Translations under genes and position numbers: made by a program
The notes under the pieces: model-generated
Seen by the model: the letters and a program-made list of their open reading frames with translations, nothing else
Databases searched by the model: none
What the model was told of the DNA's origin: nothing
Part shown: positions 40,904 to 51,597 of the stretch, one piece after another
How the letters are laid out: every line of letters starts with the position of its first letter
How positions within the stretch are numbered: the first letter of the stretch is position 1
Source of the DNA: Babylonia areolata
Lineage: Eukaryota > Mollusca > Gastropoda > Neogastropoda > Buccinidae
DNA length: 64,000 nt
Assembly: GCF_041734735.1 (NCBI RefSeq)
Contig: NC_134882.1
Span: 27,916,699 to 27,980,698, forward strand
Direction of reading: 5' to 3'

Positions 40904-41010
40904 CCGGTAGCAGTATTATAAGGGAGGTAATTCAGCCAGTCTGAGTTCGTGTGAGGAGCAGACGACACGGACACAGCAACCACCAGCGGAAAGAGCAAGA
41001 CGAACTGCAT
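40904..41010 (-). CDS. Signal-peptide exon of the putative secreted protein
   Basis: Acceptor GTTTTTGCAG at 41017-41026 precedes GACTTC and ATG (41008-41010). It encodes MQFVLLFPLVVAVSVSSA, a textbook signal peptide with a likely cut after SSA, followed by PHTNSDWLNYLPYNTATG. The best in-phase donor, GG then GTCATA at 40903, is weak but leaves two bases that match the one-base phase of the exon at 40237. The fused protein would have about 265 residues. If the donor is not used, the frame ends at TAG (40897-40899) as a 37-residue secreted peptide, with its own AATAAA at 40851-40856. Confidence 0.5.
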
Positions 41011-41029
41011 GAAGTCCTGCAAAAACAGC

Positions 41030-42790
41030 CCAGCTAGGAAGCACTCGTGACTCAGAAGCGAGTGAAAATGGTTTTATGACGACTATTTCTACAACTTTTG
41101 GGAATAAGAGAGTATTGTCTCTTCGTGTTGTGAGAATGACTGTGCAAGGGAAGTAATTTATGTCAGCATTCGCCTAAAATTTAGTCCGAACAAAACACGT
41201 TGGAGCCGTTGAAAATTATGCAAACGTCAAAACTGGTACCGTATTCGATTTTGTTCATATTCTAATGGGTAACCGAATCCTATATTTGTGATTGTAAACC
41301 GGAAAGTGAGCAGACTGGTTTAATCACATTTAAAACATTTCTATTCCATAAAAACAAATGAGAAAAAACAGACGAACAGAATCCCCCCCCCCACCTCCGC
41401 CCCCCCATCCCCCAACTCCCAGTTATTATTACAAAAATACGCTCGCAGAAAAAGCCTCCCGCTTTCGCATCCTTTTGTATCATTGTTTTCAGATGACAAA
41501 AGCAACACATCTCAACAAATGTTTCAGTTGACAAAAGCAACACATTTCAACAAATAACTTTTTGTTGTTGTTGTTGTTGTTTTTGGTGCTATTCATGTTG
41601 GCATTACATATTTATCTTGTTTGTGGGTTTTCACTTCTGTAATTGGAACACCATTACCAACCTTTGTTTACAAATGACTTGAGCTGTACTCTTGTCGTTT
41701 TCCTTACTCTTCCACCGATAGAAAACTTACTTTATGCATCAGTTGTTTTTTCTGTTCGTTCTTTCTATTTTGAAAACGCGTGACATGAAAAAAACACTTT
41801 AGAGCCTAGCCGGCCGCAAAGGGCTGTGTCAGAACTGACACCTTCCCCAGTTAAAAAAAAAAAATAAAATAAAAGATGAAGAAGAAAAAAAAAGAGAAAA
41901 ATAGAAGAAGAAGAAAGAGAGAGAGAGAGAAGAAGAAGAAGAGCGACAACAACAACAGCAACAACAGCGCCAAACTTAACTTGTCACGACCCTGAGACTT
42001 GTGGAAAGAGAAGTTCAGCACGAGTTATGCTTGCAATTCAGCACCTGCGCTCGGGTATGTCTCTGTCATACACATTTTACCAGTTGAGGCAGTTTTCAGA
42101 TTTAAGCAGGCGTCAAAGTGTGCCGTGCGGACTGACTGATCCAACGCTACATCACAAAAAATGGAAATGGGGGAAAAAGTGCAAATTTCCTCCTGAGTAA
42201 TTAAGTTGTTTATATCGTGTAAATCTCCTACTGAGTAACGAGGTAGTTTACATCTAAGCATATGTATTTATTCCCATGTACAAAACGAGCTATTTCTCAG
42301 TCTTAAGTACACACAGAAAATTGTGACAATCATCTTAGTAAGAACATCCACAAAGTGAACTATCTTTGTTTTATACATATGTGCACAAATAGAATGTTGA
42401 CAATTATTCTGGTCACAAAAACGGAAAAACCAAGGTTGTTAACATTGTGTATCACCTTGTGAATAATCAGGTTGTTGTTTGTGTATTTATTAACCACTAG
42501 TTTATATAAAATTTTTAAAAAGTTTTCGGGAACTAGGTGATATATTTCTTTTAATAAATAGATACACAAAACGAAGTACCTCTTAATGATAACGTTCAGA
42601 GAATGAATATCTGAATATAAACACACTGTTTTGTTTTTGTTTTGTTTTTGGGTTTTTTTTCCTTTTAAAGGAAGGAAGAAAAATGAATAAGCTTTTTCAC
42701 AAAAATGAAATAGCTTAAAAAAAGATTTCACAAGCGGAAAAAGAAGAAAAGAAAAAAAGAGGAAAGAGAAAGGAGGAAAGAAAGGAAAGA
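41030..42790. other. Intron of the putative secreted-protein gene: nothing recognised
   Basis: AT-rich sequence with a C tract (41385-41410) and a GAA/AGA-rich stretch (41875-41945). No mobile element was identified. Confidence 0.5.
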
Positions 42791-42795
42791 CCTAC

Positions 42796-43030
42796 CTTCA
42801 GAATTTTTCTTCACGAACAGAGCACCACGTGTCTTTCAGTCGGTGAAGTCAAACACCCCTGTTTCTTCTCTCTGCACGCTCACGTTCCGAGGAAGCTAAG
42901 GCAGTGAAGTTGGAAGCGGCAGTAGAGTTGCTGTATCGGCCTGTTGGCTGACGGCCTCAAGGCTCAGTTGTTCAGGGCTGGGTATGTCTTGGTTCGGCGA
43001 AGGTTCCGTTGTTGGAGTGGCTGAGTTCTG
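42796..43030 (-). other. Inferred 5' untranslated exon of the secreted-protein gene
   Basis: Bounded upstream by the expected start about 30 nt after the TATA box and downstream by donor GAAG/GTAGGT at 42795. Splicing to acceptor 41017 places the signal-peptide ATG six bases into the next exon. A 70-codon frame (42896-43108) overlaps but starts upstream of the TATA box and is unlikely to be used. Confidence 0.4.
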
Positions 43031-43053
43031 AGGGGTTGCAGATTGGGGGCTCA

Positions 43054-43061
43054 CTTTTATA
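43054..43061 (-). promoter_or_regulatory. TATA box
   Basis: TATAAAAG on the minus strand in context CTTCTATAAAAGTGAGC. It is correctly placed upstream of a splice-donor-ending exon and a signal-peptide exon. A strong TATA box would fit a tissue-specific, highly expressed secretory gene. Confidence 0.5.
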
Positions 43062-43189
43062 GAAGGTCCAGGGCCTTTGTGAGCGGAGTCAGGTGCGGGG
43101 ACTGTCACAAAGACTGGCTCTTGTTTGTGTGTGAAACGTGTTAGAGCCGGGCTGTTTAAACGAATGAACAGGTGTCTCCTACTTCGGAC

Positions 43190-43470
43190 CAGTCCGATGA
43201 CTGGTCACAGAACTTCACCACACATTCACAAGAGACAGGAAAACAATTCAGCAGAGACCCAGGTTTTGACACACAACCGACAGACCTGGAGGAAATTGAT
43301 GAACAGTTCTTTTGTGCGGCGCCCCATTGACTCTTCACAGAGTTGAGAGAGGAGAAGAAATAATGGAGTTCAATACCAGGTGGAATCAGAGCTCTGTTTG
43401 CATTAATGTGAGGACCGCCTTCATGAAGCAGACCCAAGGCTTTCAGTGCAATGTGAATGAACCAGTTCAA
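43190..43470 (-). repeat. Unclassified dispersed repeat, copy a
   Basis: On the minus strand it reads CTGGTTCATTCACATTGCAC, then TCTGCTTCATGAAGGCGGTC, GCTCTGATTCCACCTGGTA and, further on, a CTGTCGGTTGTGTGTCAAAA block. The same ordered blocks recur at 51598-51850. Read as protein, the two copies share SRSVG-VSK and CFPV. It might derive from coding sequence, but I do not recognise it. Confidence 0.55.
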
Positions 43471-43795
43471 GACCTTCACCTGTCGACACCCAACAACCCT
43501 TTACCGACAGTTTTTCACTTCACTGACCACCCAGCCCCTTTACGTAAAGGCCCGTGTGACGTCACTCAGTCTGTTTGTCAAACCTTCACAGCGACCTCGC
43601 TCCAAGCAGTTGACACGCAGCAGCACAATGATCACCCTCACTCGTGTGGTCAGCAAGTGCTGTCCAGCCTTAAGTTTCACCGGACACGCCTTTTTCCGCG
43701 AAGGAAGGAGTACCATGGAGCAGATCTTTAACCTGCGTAACCTAGTGATTACCTGTCGGCAAAGTGTTGTTGAGTGTAGAGAGAGGTGAAGGACT

Positions 43796-43880
43796 ATACT
43801 GGTTCATTGACACTGCTCTGAGAGACTTGTGTCTGCTTCATCAAGGTGGTTCCCGGACTGCAGTGAAACCACAGCTCTGA
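43796..43880 (+). repeat. Unclassified dispersed repeat, copy b (partial, inverted to copy a)
   Basis: Starts ACTGGTTCATTGACACTGCT followed by CTGCTTCATCAAGGTGGTT, the same first two blocks as copies a and c, in opposite orientation to copy a about 330 bp away. Confidence 0.5.
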
Positions 43881-43939
43881 ATCAAACTGGCACTGGACTC
43901 AATGAGACAATTCTTCGTTTGTTCAAACATCTCTTTTTA

Positions 43940-44075
43940 TTGGGGGTGGGGGGGGGGTGGAGGTGGGGGGAATGGGGAGGGCGCGGGAGGTGGGGGGGTG
44001 GGGGGGGCGGGAGGGAAAGGGCGCGGGGGGAGGAGAGACAGACAGACAGAGGCAGAGAGAGAGAGAGAGAGAACT
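43940..44075. repeat. G-rich tract followed by GACA/GA repeats
   Basis: GGGG-rich stretch 43940-44030 with many runs of four or more G on the plus strand (quadruplex-prone), then GACAGACAGA and (GA)n to 44072. Confidence 0.9.
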
Positions 44076-44249
44076 CAGAACTTTACTGCAAGGCCACCGG
44101 CCTGTTTAGAAAGGAGGTACTTAAACATACAATTGAGACACACAAAATACAGAAAATAGAGGGGGGAAGGGGCCAGCATCATTGGCGCAACATTTCTTAA
44201 CTGAAAAAGAAGACAATATAGATTTTAGGGTGAGAGAGACAAGACAAGA

Positions 44250-44534
44250 CATTTTTTTTTATTTCGAGGATAATAAATAAGCACTGGTGTGCTTTTTTTT
44301 TCTTTTTTTTTTTTTTTTTTTTTTTTTTGCATTCAGTCCCCGCCTTGAAAAGGGTCTACACTACACAATACAAACTGAAAATTAAAGCATGGTGTTAGTA
44401 GAAATGCATAAGAGAGGGGGGGTGGGGAAATTAAACACATACACACTCACACACACACACATACAAACACATATATGTACATACAGGCACATGCATGGTG
44501 TTAGTAAAATGCACAGGATAAAATGAACAAAAAG

Positions 44535-44568
<34 letters not shown>

Positions 44569-46105
44569 CATACTCCACACCACAGACCAGAATGGGAGAC
44601 GGAAGGTGAGGGAGGTTCTCAGTCAACCGTACACAAGTGACAAACAGTATCAATAAAACGAGCAATTTGCATAACACATTATGGCATAAGGTGGTAAGGG
44701 TAATGTTTTTTGAAGGTTGTTTGGCAATGGTCTTGTTTGTTTCTGGAAGTGAGTTCCAGAGTGGCGCTTGAATAAACCAGACTGGATTTGAACAAGTCTA
44801 TTCTTGGGATTTGGATATGGACTTTGGGAGAGTTCCTTGACGAATTTACAGAAAATTTGTTTATTGATGTTGGTGGTGCATTACCTGTCATAATCGTGTG
44901 CATTGTTATTTCTTTGTTGTACTTCAATCTACGGATTAGTGGGAGTATACTGATTTGCTTGTTTGTTGTCTGAGTCCAAAAGGAGAGAATTTTTAAGGAG
45001 TACCAGCTTGAGCCCCCGTTTATGAAGATTCAGTTATGGCTTCATGGTGTTTGTGGAGTCTCATAGTGTTGATGTATAATCTACTGTAGACTGGATATAT
45101 GCTTGAAAAAACAATTTTCGTGAGTGAAGGTCAAGGAAATGCTTGATTTGGGATAGTTTATAGGTTTTCTGGGTTGTCTTTTTGCAAAGGGAATTTATGT
45201 GAGGATTCCAAGTGAGATTGTTGTCGATTATGATTCCCAGGACCTTATGATAACTGACCTGTTCAATAGGTTCACCTTTACGTTGGACAGAAGGAAAGTC
45301 ATCATAGTGTTTTTGCCTCTTTTGTCTGGTTGTGATCAACATGCATTTTTTTTTTTTTTTTTTTTTTTTTTTGTGGGTGAAGAGTCATGTGGTTTAGTTC
45401 TGTCCATCTATTGAGTTCATCAGTGCTTTCTTGTAAGTCTTTTGCAAGAGCGTCAATGTCAATATGAGAAGTGTTGATTGTTGTATCACCCGCAAAAAGT
45501 TCGCAGACGGATTTCATATGGAGCGGCAGGTCGTTTATGTATATTGAGAATAGTAAAGGGCCTAGAATATACCCATAAGGAAAGCCATAATCAAGTGTTG
45601 TTAGTGAGACTGATGTACTCATTGTCACGCATTGTTGCCTGTTTGTGATTATATGATTTAAGCAAACTAAGATTATTGATTGACAGACCATATAGTTCAA
45701 TTTTTCTAAGTAGAAGGATGTGATCCATCACATCAATTGCTTTTTTTTCTTTTCTTTTTTTCCGCGAATACAACACCACAGTATCTATTCCCATTGATGT
45801 AGGTAAGCCAGACATCGATAAGGTTGACTAATGCTGCGTGGCATGAATGCTTTTGTCTGAAACCAGACTGAGCTAGATGTGAAAGCTCATTGACATCAAA
45901 GTGGTGTGAAATATGCCTGTTTGTGTGTTTTTCTTGTGGGTTTGAAAGAATAGAAATAATGGATATTGGTCTGTAGTTTGAAGGATAGGCAGTGTTCCCT
46001 GATTTATAAATGAGAATAACTTTAGCTTTCTTAAATGAGTTTGGAAAGTAGTTTTTATCAATACACTGATTAACAAGATAGGCAAGGCCTTCAAGACTCA
46101 CTTGT
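44250..46105 (-). mobile_element. LINE, reverse transcriptase region to 3' end
   Basis: On the minus strand from 46105: GLAYLVNQCIDKNYFPNSFK, KAKVILIYKSGNTAYPSNYR, PISIISILSN, FRQKHSCHAALVNLIDVW (RT fingers), AIDVMDHILLLRKIELYGLS and SIYINDLPLHMK. It continues with the thumb MLITTRQKRQ, HKVLGIIIDNNLTWNPHIN and the C terminus PRIDLFKSSLVYSS near 44770. Stops and frame changes break it into several pieces. Two A-rich expansions sit in coding positions (45342-45372 and near 45741). The 3' end is A-rich near 44250-44260. Upstream, the ORF is contiguous with the composite repeat at 46079-47665. Confidence 0.85.
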
Positions 46106-47571
46106 GATACATTTAAAAAAAAAAAATCTAACTGTTAAAATGCGTTCTGTATTTGTTATCATAAAGCTTCGGGTCAAAAGGAAAAAAAAGTCCTAACGGC
46201 AGATTCGAACCCCGCGTGTTCGGGTGAGAAGAAACTGTCTTACCCATTACACTATCGTGGCTCCTTAACTGACGTTCAAAAATATAATATTTAAACATGC
46301 TTTCTTAATGGGCGATAAATCGATTGTGGTATTCACAGTATTATTCTGGTGTATCTTAGGCATTCAAAAGATCTTTAAGGGCAATTAAAAATTCTTTTTA
46401 AGTCCGTGGTAAAAGAGACGTGCCTATCGCGGCAATCACACTGCAACATTTAGCCGTTTTCTCTGGATCTAGATAGATGTACAAATTTGGTTACACCCGG
46501 TTGACACGCCAGGCCGATTCAATTTCTCTTTTATGTTCAATCTAGTTTTATAGTTTTAAAGTTGATATGAAATTTGAGTATTTTGTTAAACTAATAACAG
46601 CAGAGCCAAGTACACAAGTACTTCTAAACGTCGTATGAAGTGAAAAGGACTTCATTTTGAGAAAAGTCAAGACTGGAAATTTTTACGTTTCATCAATTCA
46701 AGGGTATTAACTCTCATGGTTTATTATTTTTCACTGTGAATTCCGACTGATTCTGTGGATATTTTTATGGCAGTTTGGAGCATAATCCAGAAAGTGATGA
46801 GGCGTTCACAAATCTTTCTCTGAATAAATATTTAACGGTCTCCTTCTCCAACTTTCCATCACATGTTATCGTGTATTGTCGATTGAATATAGGATTGAAC
46901 AGGCAGGTCAACAACTTGAAACAAAATGGCGTCGTTCACGTTCGTGAAGAATATGAGCACGCGCTTTGAATATGTATAAGTATGTGTAGCAACTGATTTT
47001 TGCCCATGACCTTCAGGGCTCAGCCAATAGATCTATAAAGTCCACTCGTCGTATTGATTTTAGATTTTCCGAAAAAGACCACTTGGGCGAATGAACATAG
47101 TGAAAGCCCTGTACACTGAGAGTAAAACACACTAGCTTTTTATGTATTGAGTATAATTTCAAAATATAATGTTTAAGATGAGAAAGATCAGTTTAAAGCA
47201 AATTAAGCCACATAGCATTAATGACAGATTAATTTCGCTTTTTTATTATCTGCACCAAAGACATGCAAAATAAATATAACTTTCATGCTTAGCAAAAGAA
47301 GATGGTTCTTGTTTCAACAAAAAATGATAAAAATGACTGCTTTTGTTGTTGTGTCAGAATATCAGATAAAAGTGCCAAGTTTAGAGAATGAAAAAAACAT
47401 AAATATAACAGTAAATGCAGTTTGCATATCATTTGGCTTCTTTTTTTCTTTCTTTTTTTGTGTCCATCCCAGAGCAGGCAACGAGCGTGCAGACCAGCTT
47501 GCTAAGAAAGGAAATTTGGTGTCAACTGACAAAGTATTTGCATAGAAAATGGCAATGTTAAAGTTTACCAC

Positions 47572-47606
<35 letters not shown>

Positions 47607-47665
47607 TAACCGAACACCGGGTTAAATCATAGACTCACTTTGTTTAAACAAGTGAGTCAAAAATG
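46079..47665 (+). repeat. Composite repeat, copy 2 (uninterrupted)
   Basis: Homologous to 9527-10957 plus 13711-13890, in the same orientation. It carries the tRNA-like head (46200-46264, minus). A short RNase H-like piece, AGNERADQLAKKGNLV (plus, about 47475-47525), is replaced in copy 1 by unrelated sequence. It also has (CA)n at 47575-47602. The right edge contains GACTCACTTTG and its near-complement CAAGTGAGTC, a possible hairpin. The left edge overlaps LINE RT coding sequence, and that junction is shared with copy 1. Confidence 0.85.
46200..46264 (-). mobile_element. tRNA-like SINE head inside composite repeat copy 2
   Basis: Box A region GATAGTGTAATGGGTAAGAC and box B GGGGTTCGAATC on the minus strand. 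No closing acceptor stem, so not a tRNA gene. Confidence 0.75.
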
Positions 47666-48431
47666 TACGTTAATGTGTCCGTAATGACTGGTGCGTGGAC
47701 GCACATCACGATGGGGGATGTCTGGACGGTCACTGTCTGGCGACCAAGAGACAGACAATCCAGACGACCGTTCGTTGTCAATACTCAAGTTGACAGCTAG
47801 TTTAGCTGTCCCTTTGGAGCTGGGCTGGTTGATGTCTTTGTACAGGTCCAGGCGAGGGGCTCCGGACCTGGCTGTGAAGGTGCTGTGGTTGTTGATGAAC
47901 ACAGCACCAAGTTTCTCACAGGCTGCTGCCAAGTGCCTGCTGGAGGGGAGGATGGTGTTGTTGAAGTTATGTCGACCCTGAGCCAGGATGATTGAGCTGT
48001 GGCGTACCAGTGCTCGGGGGAACACTTGTCGGCAAAGAGTGATCACGTCTGACCACTCCCTCTGTGACCTGGCCGTTGGGGCAGCTGTTGACTCCAACAT
48101 GCACAGTGACAAAGTGGATGGAGGGATGGGTTGGTAGATTGCGTAACCACTCGTTCATGTCACCAACAGTCATACATGGCACAAGCACTTTTTGACACAT
48201 AATATGGCCTTTTGGGGACAGTTTCTGTGCATCAATAGCTCGTATACTGGAGTCCCCAATCAGTATAGCGGATGCATTTTTATTTATCTGTGTGTTACAT
48301 AGAATTTCCCTGGTAGAGCGTTTGTTGGTGGTGGTTGGGCTGGGAGTCGTGGTTTTTGATTTTGTGTCTACTTTCGTATCTTTGTTGTAGTTGGTGGGTG
48401 TCTCATCAGGCAGTGTGTCTTCCCTCAACAC
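47657..48431 (-). pseudogene. LINE ORF1-like SGNH-esterase domain
   Basis: Across two overlapping frames the minus strand reads ILIGDSSIRAIDAQKLSPKG (nucleophile block), VTVHVGVNSCPNGQV, then SDVITLCRQVFPRALVRHSS, IILAQGRHNFNN and ARSGAPRLDLYKDINQPSSK followed by GTAKLAVNL (the block that holds catalytic Asp and His in SGNH hydrolases; here Gln stands where His is expected in INQPS). Esterase-type ORF1 proteins are known from CR1/L2-like LINEs. The reading frame is broken at least once. It is probably the ORF1 3' part of the same element as the coiled coil upstream. Confidence 0.65.
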
Positions 48432-48646
48432 TGAGAATCTGTGGTGATGTTGTTATTGAGGAAAGTGTCTTGGATGTGCGCTGGAACTGGAGATGGGTTT
48501 ATTTGGCTGGTTTCTGTGGGTGGTTGGTGTGTATTTGTGAGGGTTGTAGGTGTGATATGGATAGTGGATTGTGTGTTTTCCTTCACAATTTCATTTTCAT
48601 TGCTTGTCTGCATTGTCTGAGAGGACTTCGAGTGTGCTTTGACCTG

Positions 48647-50356
48647 TTAAGCTGTGGCTTCAAAGGGGAGTCTCTGGATGTCCCTGTTCGTGGTTGTTTT
48701 TGGTTTAACCTTTTTGATGGTTGCTTGCACTGTCCCCATTTGTGTTTTGAGTGACTGGTTTTCCTTCTGTAGCTGTGCATTTTGTTTTTCAACACTGGCT
48801 TTCCGTGTTTCTAACATTTCAATGTGCTGTTTCAGTTTTTCAACATTGGCTAAGCATGTTTCTAACGTTTCGATGTGCTGTTTTTCAACACTAGCTAAGC
48901 GTGTTTCTAACGTTTCGATGTGTTGTTTCAGTTTTTCAACACTGGCTAAGCGTGTTTCTAACGTTTGGATGTGTTGTTTTTCAACACTGGCTAGCCGTGT
49001 TTCTAACGTTTCGATGTGTTGTTTTTCAACACTGGCTTTCCGTGTTTCTAACATTTCGATGTGCTGTTTCAGTTTTTCAACACTGGGTAACCGTGTTTCT
49101 AACGTTTCGATGTGTTGTTTTTCAACACTGGCTTTCCGTGTTTCTAACATTTCGATGTGCTGTTTCAGTTTTTCAACACTGGGTAACCGTGTTTCTAACG
49201 TTTCGATGTGTTGTTTTTCAACACTGGCTAAGCGTGTTTCTAACGTTTCGATGTGCTGTTTCAGTTTTTCAACACTGGCTTTCCGTGTTTTTAACATTTC
49301 GATGTGCTGTTTCAGTTCTCCAACACTGGCTAAGCGTGTTTCTAACGTTTCGAAGTGTTGTTTTTCAACACTGGCTTTCCGTGTTTCTAACATTTCAATG
49401 TGCTGTTTCAGTTTTTCAACATTGGCTAAGCGTGTTTCTAACGTTTCGATGTGCTGTTTTTCAACACTAGCTAAGCGTGTTTCTAACGTTTCGATGTGCT
49501 GTTTTTCAACACTAGCTAAGCGTGTTTCTAACGTTTCGATGTGCTGTTTTTCAACACTAGCTAAGCGTGTTTCTAACGTTTCGATGTGCTGTTTTTCAAC
49601 ACTAGCTAAGCGTGTTTCTAACGTTTCGATGTGCTGTTTTTCAACACTGGCTTTCCGTGTTTCTAACGTTTCGATGTGCTGTTTCAGTTTTTCAACACTG
49701 GCTAACCGTGTTTCTAACGTTTCGGTGTGTTGTTTTTCAACGCTGGCTTTCCGTGTTTCTAACGTTTCGATGTGCTGTTTTTCAACACTAGCTAAGCGTG
49801 TTTCTAACGTTTCGATGTGTTGTCTTTCAACACTGGCTTTCCGTGTTTCTAACGTTTCTATGTGTTGTTTTTCAACACTGGCTTTCCGTGTTTCTAACAT
49901 TTCGATGTGCTGTTTCAGTTTTTCAACACTGGCTAACCGTGTTTCTAACGTTTCGATGTGTTGTTTTTCAACACTGGCTTTCCGTGTTTCTAACATTTCG
50001 ATGTGCTGTTTCAGTTTTTCAACACTGGGTAACCGTGTTTCTAACGTTTCGATGTGTTGTTTTTAAACACTGGCTAAGCGTGTTTCTAACGTTTCGATGT
50101 GCTGTTTCAGTTCTCCAACACTGGCTAACCGTGTTTCTAACGTTTCGATGTGCTGTTTCAGTTTCAGTTCTTCATATTTGTCCGTTAATATTGGCCGAAG
50201 TTCGTTTTTCGTAGAAGTTTTTATATCCTCGCTGATGAACATGACCTGGGTCTGGAAGCTGGTTTGGGTAGTGGACAGTTCCTGCAGATCAGTTGTGTCA
50301 GTCTGTTCAGCACGGATGTTGTGACACAGACGGATGACGTTGCACGTGACGGCCAC
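48647..50356 (-). pseudogene. Repeat-expanded coiled-coil ORF (LINE ORF1-like)
   Basis: Minus-strand coding sequence with about 29 tandem units of two kinds: 45 bp (KQHIETLETRLASVE) and 51 bp (KLKQHIEMLETRKASVE). All keep the frame. Glu/Leu/Ile spacing predicts a long coiled coil. The N-terminal part (about 50170-50356) is non-repetitive (VAVTCNVIRLCHNIRAEQTD); after the array come QLQKENQSLKTQMGTVQAT and a Thr/Pro-rich linker (48425-48613) leading to the esterase-like domain. One in-frame stop interrupts the array near its start, and others lie in the linker. A likely further N-terminal piece (STTSPEDIDLSEDQGPEKAT) lies at about 50690-50770. The plus-strand frame over the same array is a shadow. 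Confidence 0.75.
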
Positions 50357-51184
50357 TAACGGGGGAAGACACTGTGACTTGGCTGTTTGTTCTGTACTTC
50401 AAGTACAGCGTGAGTGTGATGTCCTTTTGTTCACTGAAAAAGGCACGTGGTGTTATTTTCTTGACGTTTGCTGAAAGAGACTGGGAATGCTACGTTATGT
50501 CTTCTGTAGCGGCTTTCCTGGCTCTATCTGTGCGTCGTTTTGATCAAAGTATTTTTGCTGTGATTATGTTTTTGTCTGTGTTACCTAAGCACTGAAATCT
50601 ATACACTAAGAGGTCTGACCATGCCAAAATTTCTACCAACGAGCAAGAATAAGTCTTCTGAATAAAGTCTGATGTGGCGGTCATTTCAATCGGTGGGGAA
50701 TCACTGGAGGAGGTTGCCTTTTCAGGGCCTTGATCCTCACTCAGATCTATGTCCTCTGGTGAAGTGGTGCTGTGTACACATGGGGTGGGGGAGGTTTCAC
50801 TGAGCCTTTGGCATCGCTACGCACACTCACACAAACACACACTAACCCATTGTGAACTCAGGACTGCCTGTCTGCGGAGGTTCAGACAGGCACACTGCAT
50901 GTTGAGCTCAGCTCTCTCAGGAAGTGTCTAGTGGAGGCTGATCCGCACTGTCTGTTGTCCTAGTTACCGTAAAACCGTAACACGCACGCACAGATGTATA
51001 CATGTATGTAAATAGATAGATAGAGAGAAAACGATAACGATCTTTTATTCAGAGAGACAGAGAGATACAGATACAGAAGCACAAAAACAGAAATTAGAAC
51101 CAATCACACAGAAAGGCAGACAGACAGACAGACAGAGACAGAGGCAGAGATCGAACGAAACCCAGTGACAGGCAAGATGTGGAA

Positions 51185-51233
51185 AAAAAGGAAACACACA
51201 CACACAAACACACACACGCGCGCGCGCGCGCAG

Positions 51234-51281
<48 letters not shown>

Positions 51282-51300
51282 ACAGAGAGACAGACAGACA
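51185..51300. repeat. CA/CG/GT compound microsatellite
   Basis: (CA)n, then CGCGCGCGCG (51218-51231), then about 20 GT units and GACA repeats. The strand-switching CA-CG-GT arrangement is self-complementary. Confidence 0.95.
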
Positions 51301-51344
51301 GACAAGACAGTCATGAAAATAGGGAGGGGAGCTGTGTGTGTGTG

Positions 51345-51415
51345 TCAAGTCAAAATGATCTTTATTGAGGGTGAAAGGATACGGTTATACAGCTTTTTTA
51401 CACCCTGCCCTCAGT
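51345..51415 (-). mobile_element. 3' end of a LINE-type element
   Basis: On the minus strand: CTGAGGGCAGGGTGTAAAAA, then CCCTCAATAAAGATCATTTT. This terminal AATAAAGATCATTTTGAC pattern is typical of non-LTR 3' ends. The 5' part is absent or not recognisable. Confidence 0.5.
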
Positions 51416-51597
51416 AAAAAAAAAGAGAAGAAATTTTTTTTAATGGGGGCTGGGGGGGAGGGGGGGGAAAGTGGGGGTCGGGAAAGGATAATATAGAAAT
51501 AAACAATTACAGTGTGTGTGTGCGTGAGACAGAGAGAGAGAAATTGATACGCAAATTAAAACGGGAAGGTGTTGCTAAGTAATAGAGGTGAATGTCT

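Noticed and set aside
42896-43108. 70-codon Pro/Ser-rich minus-strand frame as a coding exon
   Set aside because: Its Met lies upstream of the TATA box and the frame stops before the donor at 42795. The stretch is better explained as promoter and 5' untranslated exon.
48654-50066. Long plus-strand frame of 470 codons (CCFSTLAKRVSNVSM repeats)
   Set aside because: It is the antisense of the minus-strand coiled-coil array. Because all repeat units are multiples of three, every frame without a stop stays open.
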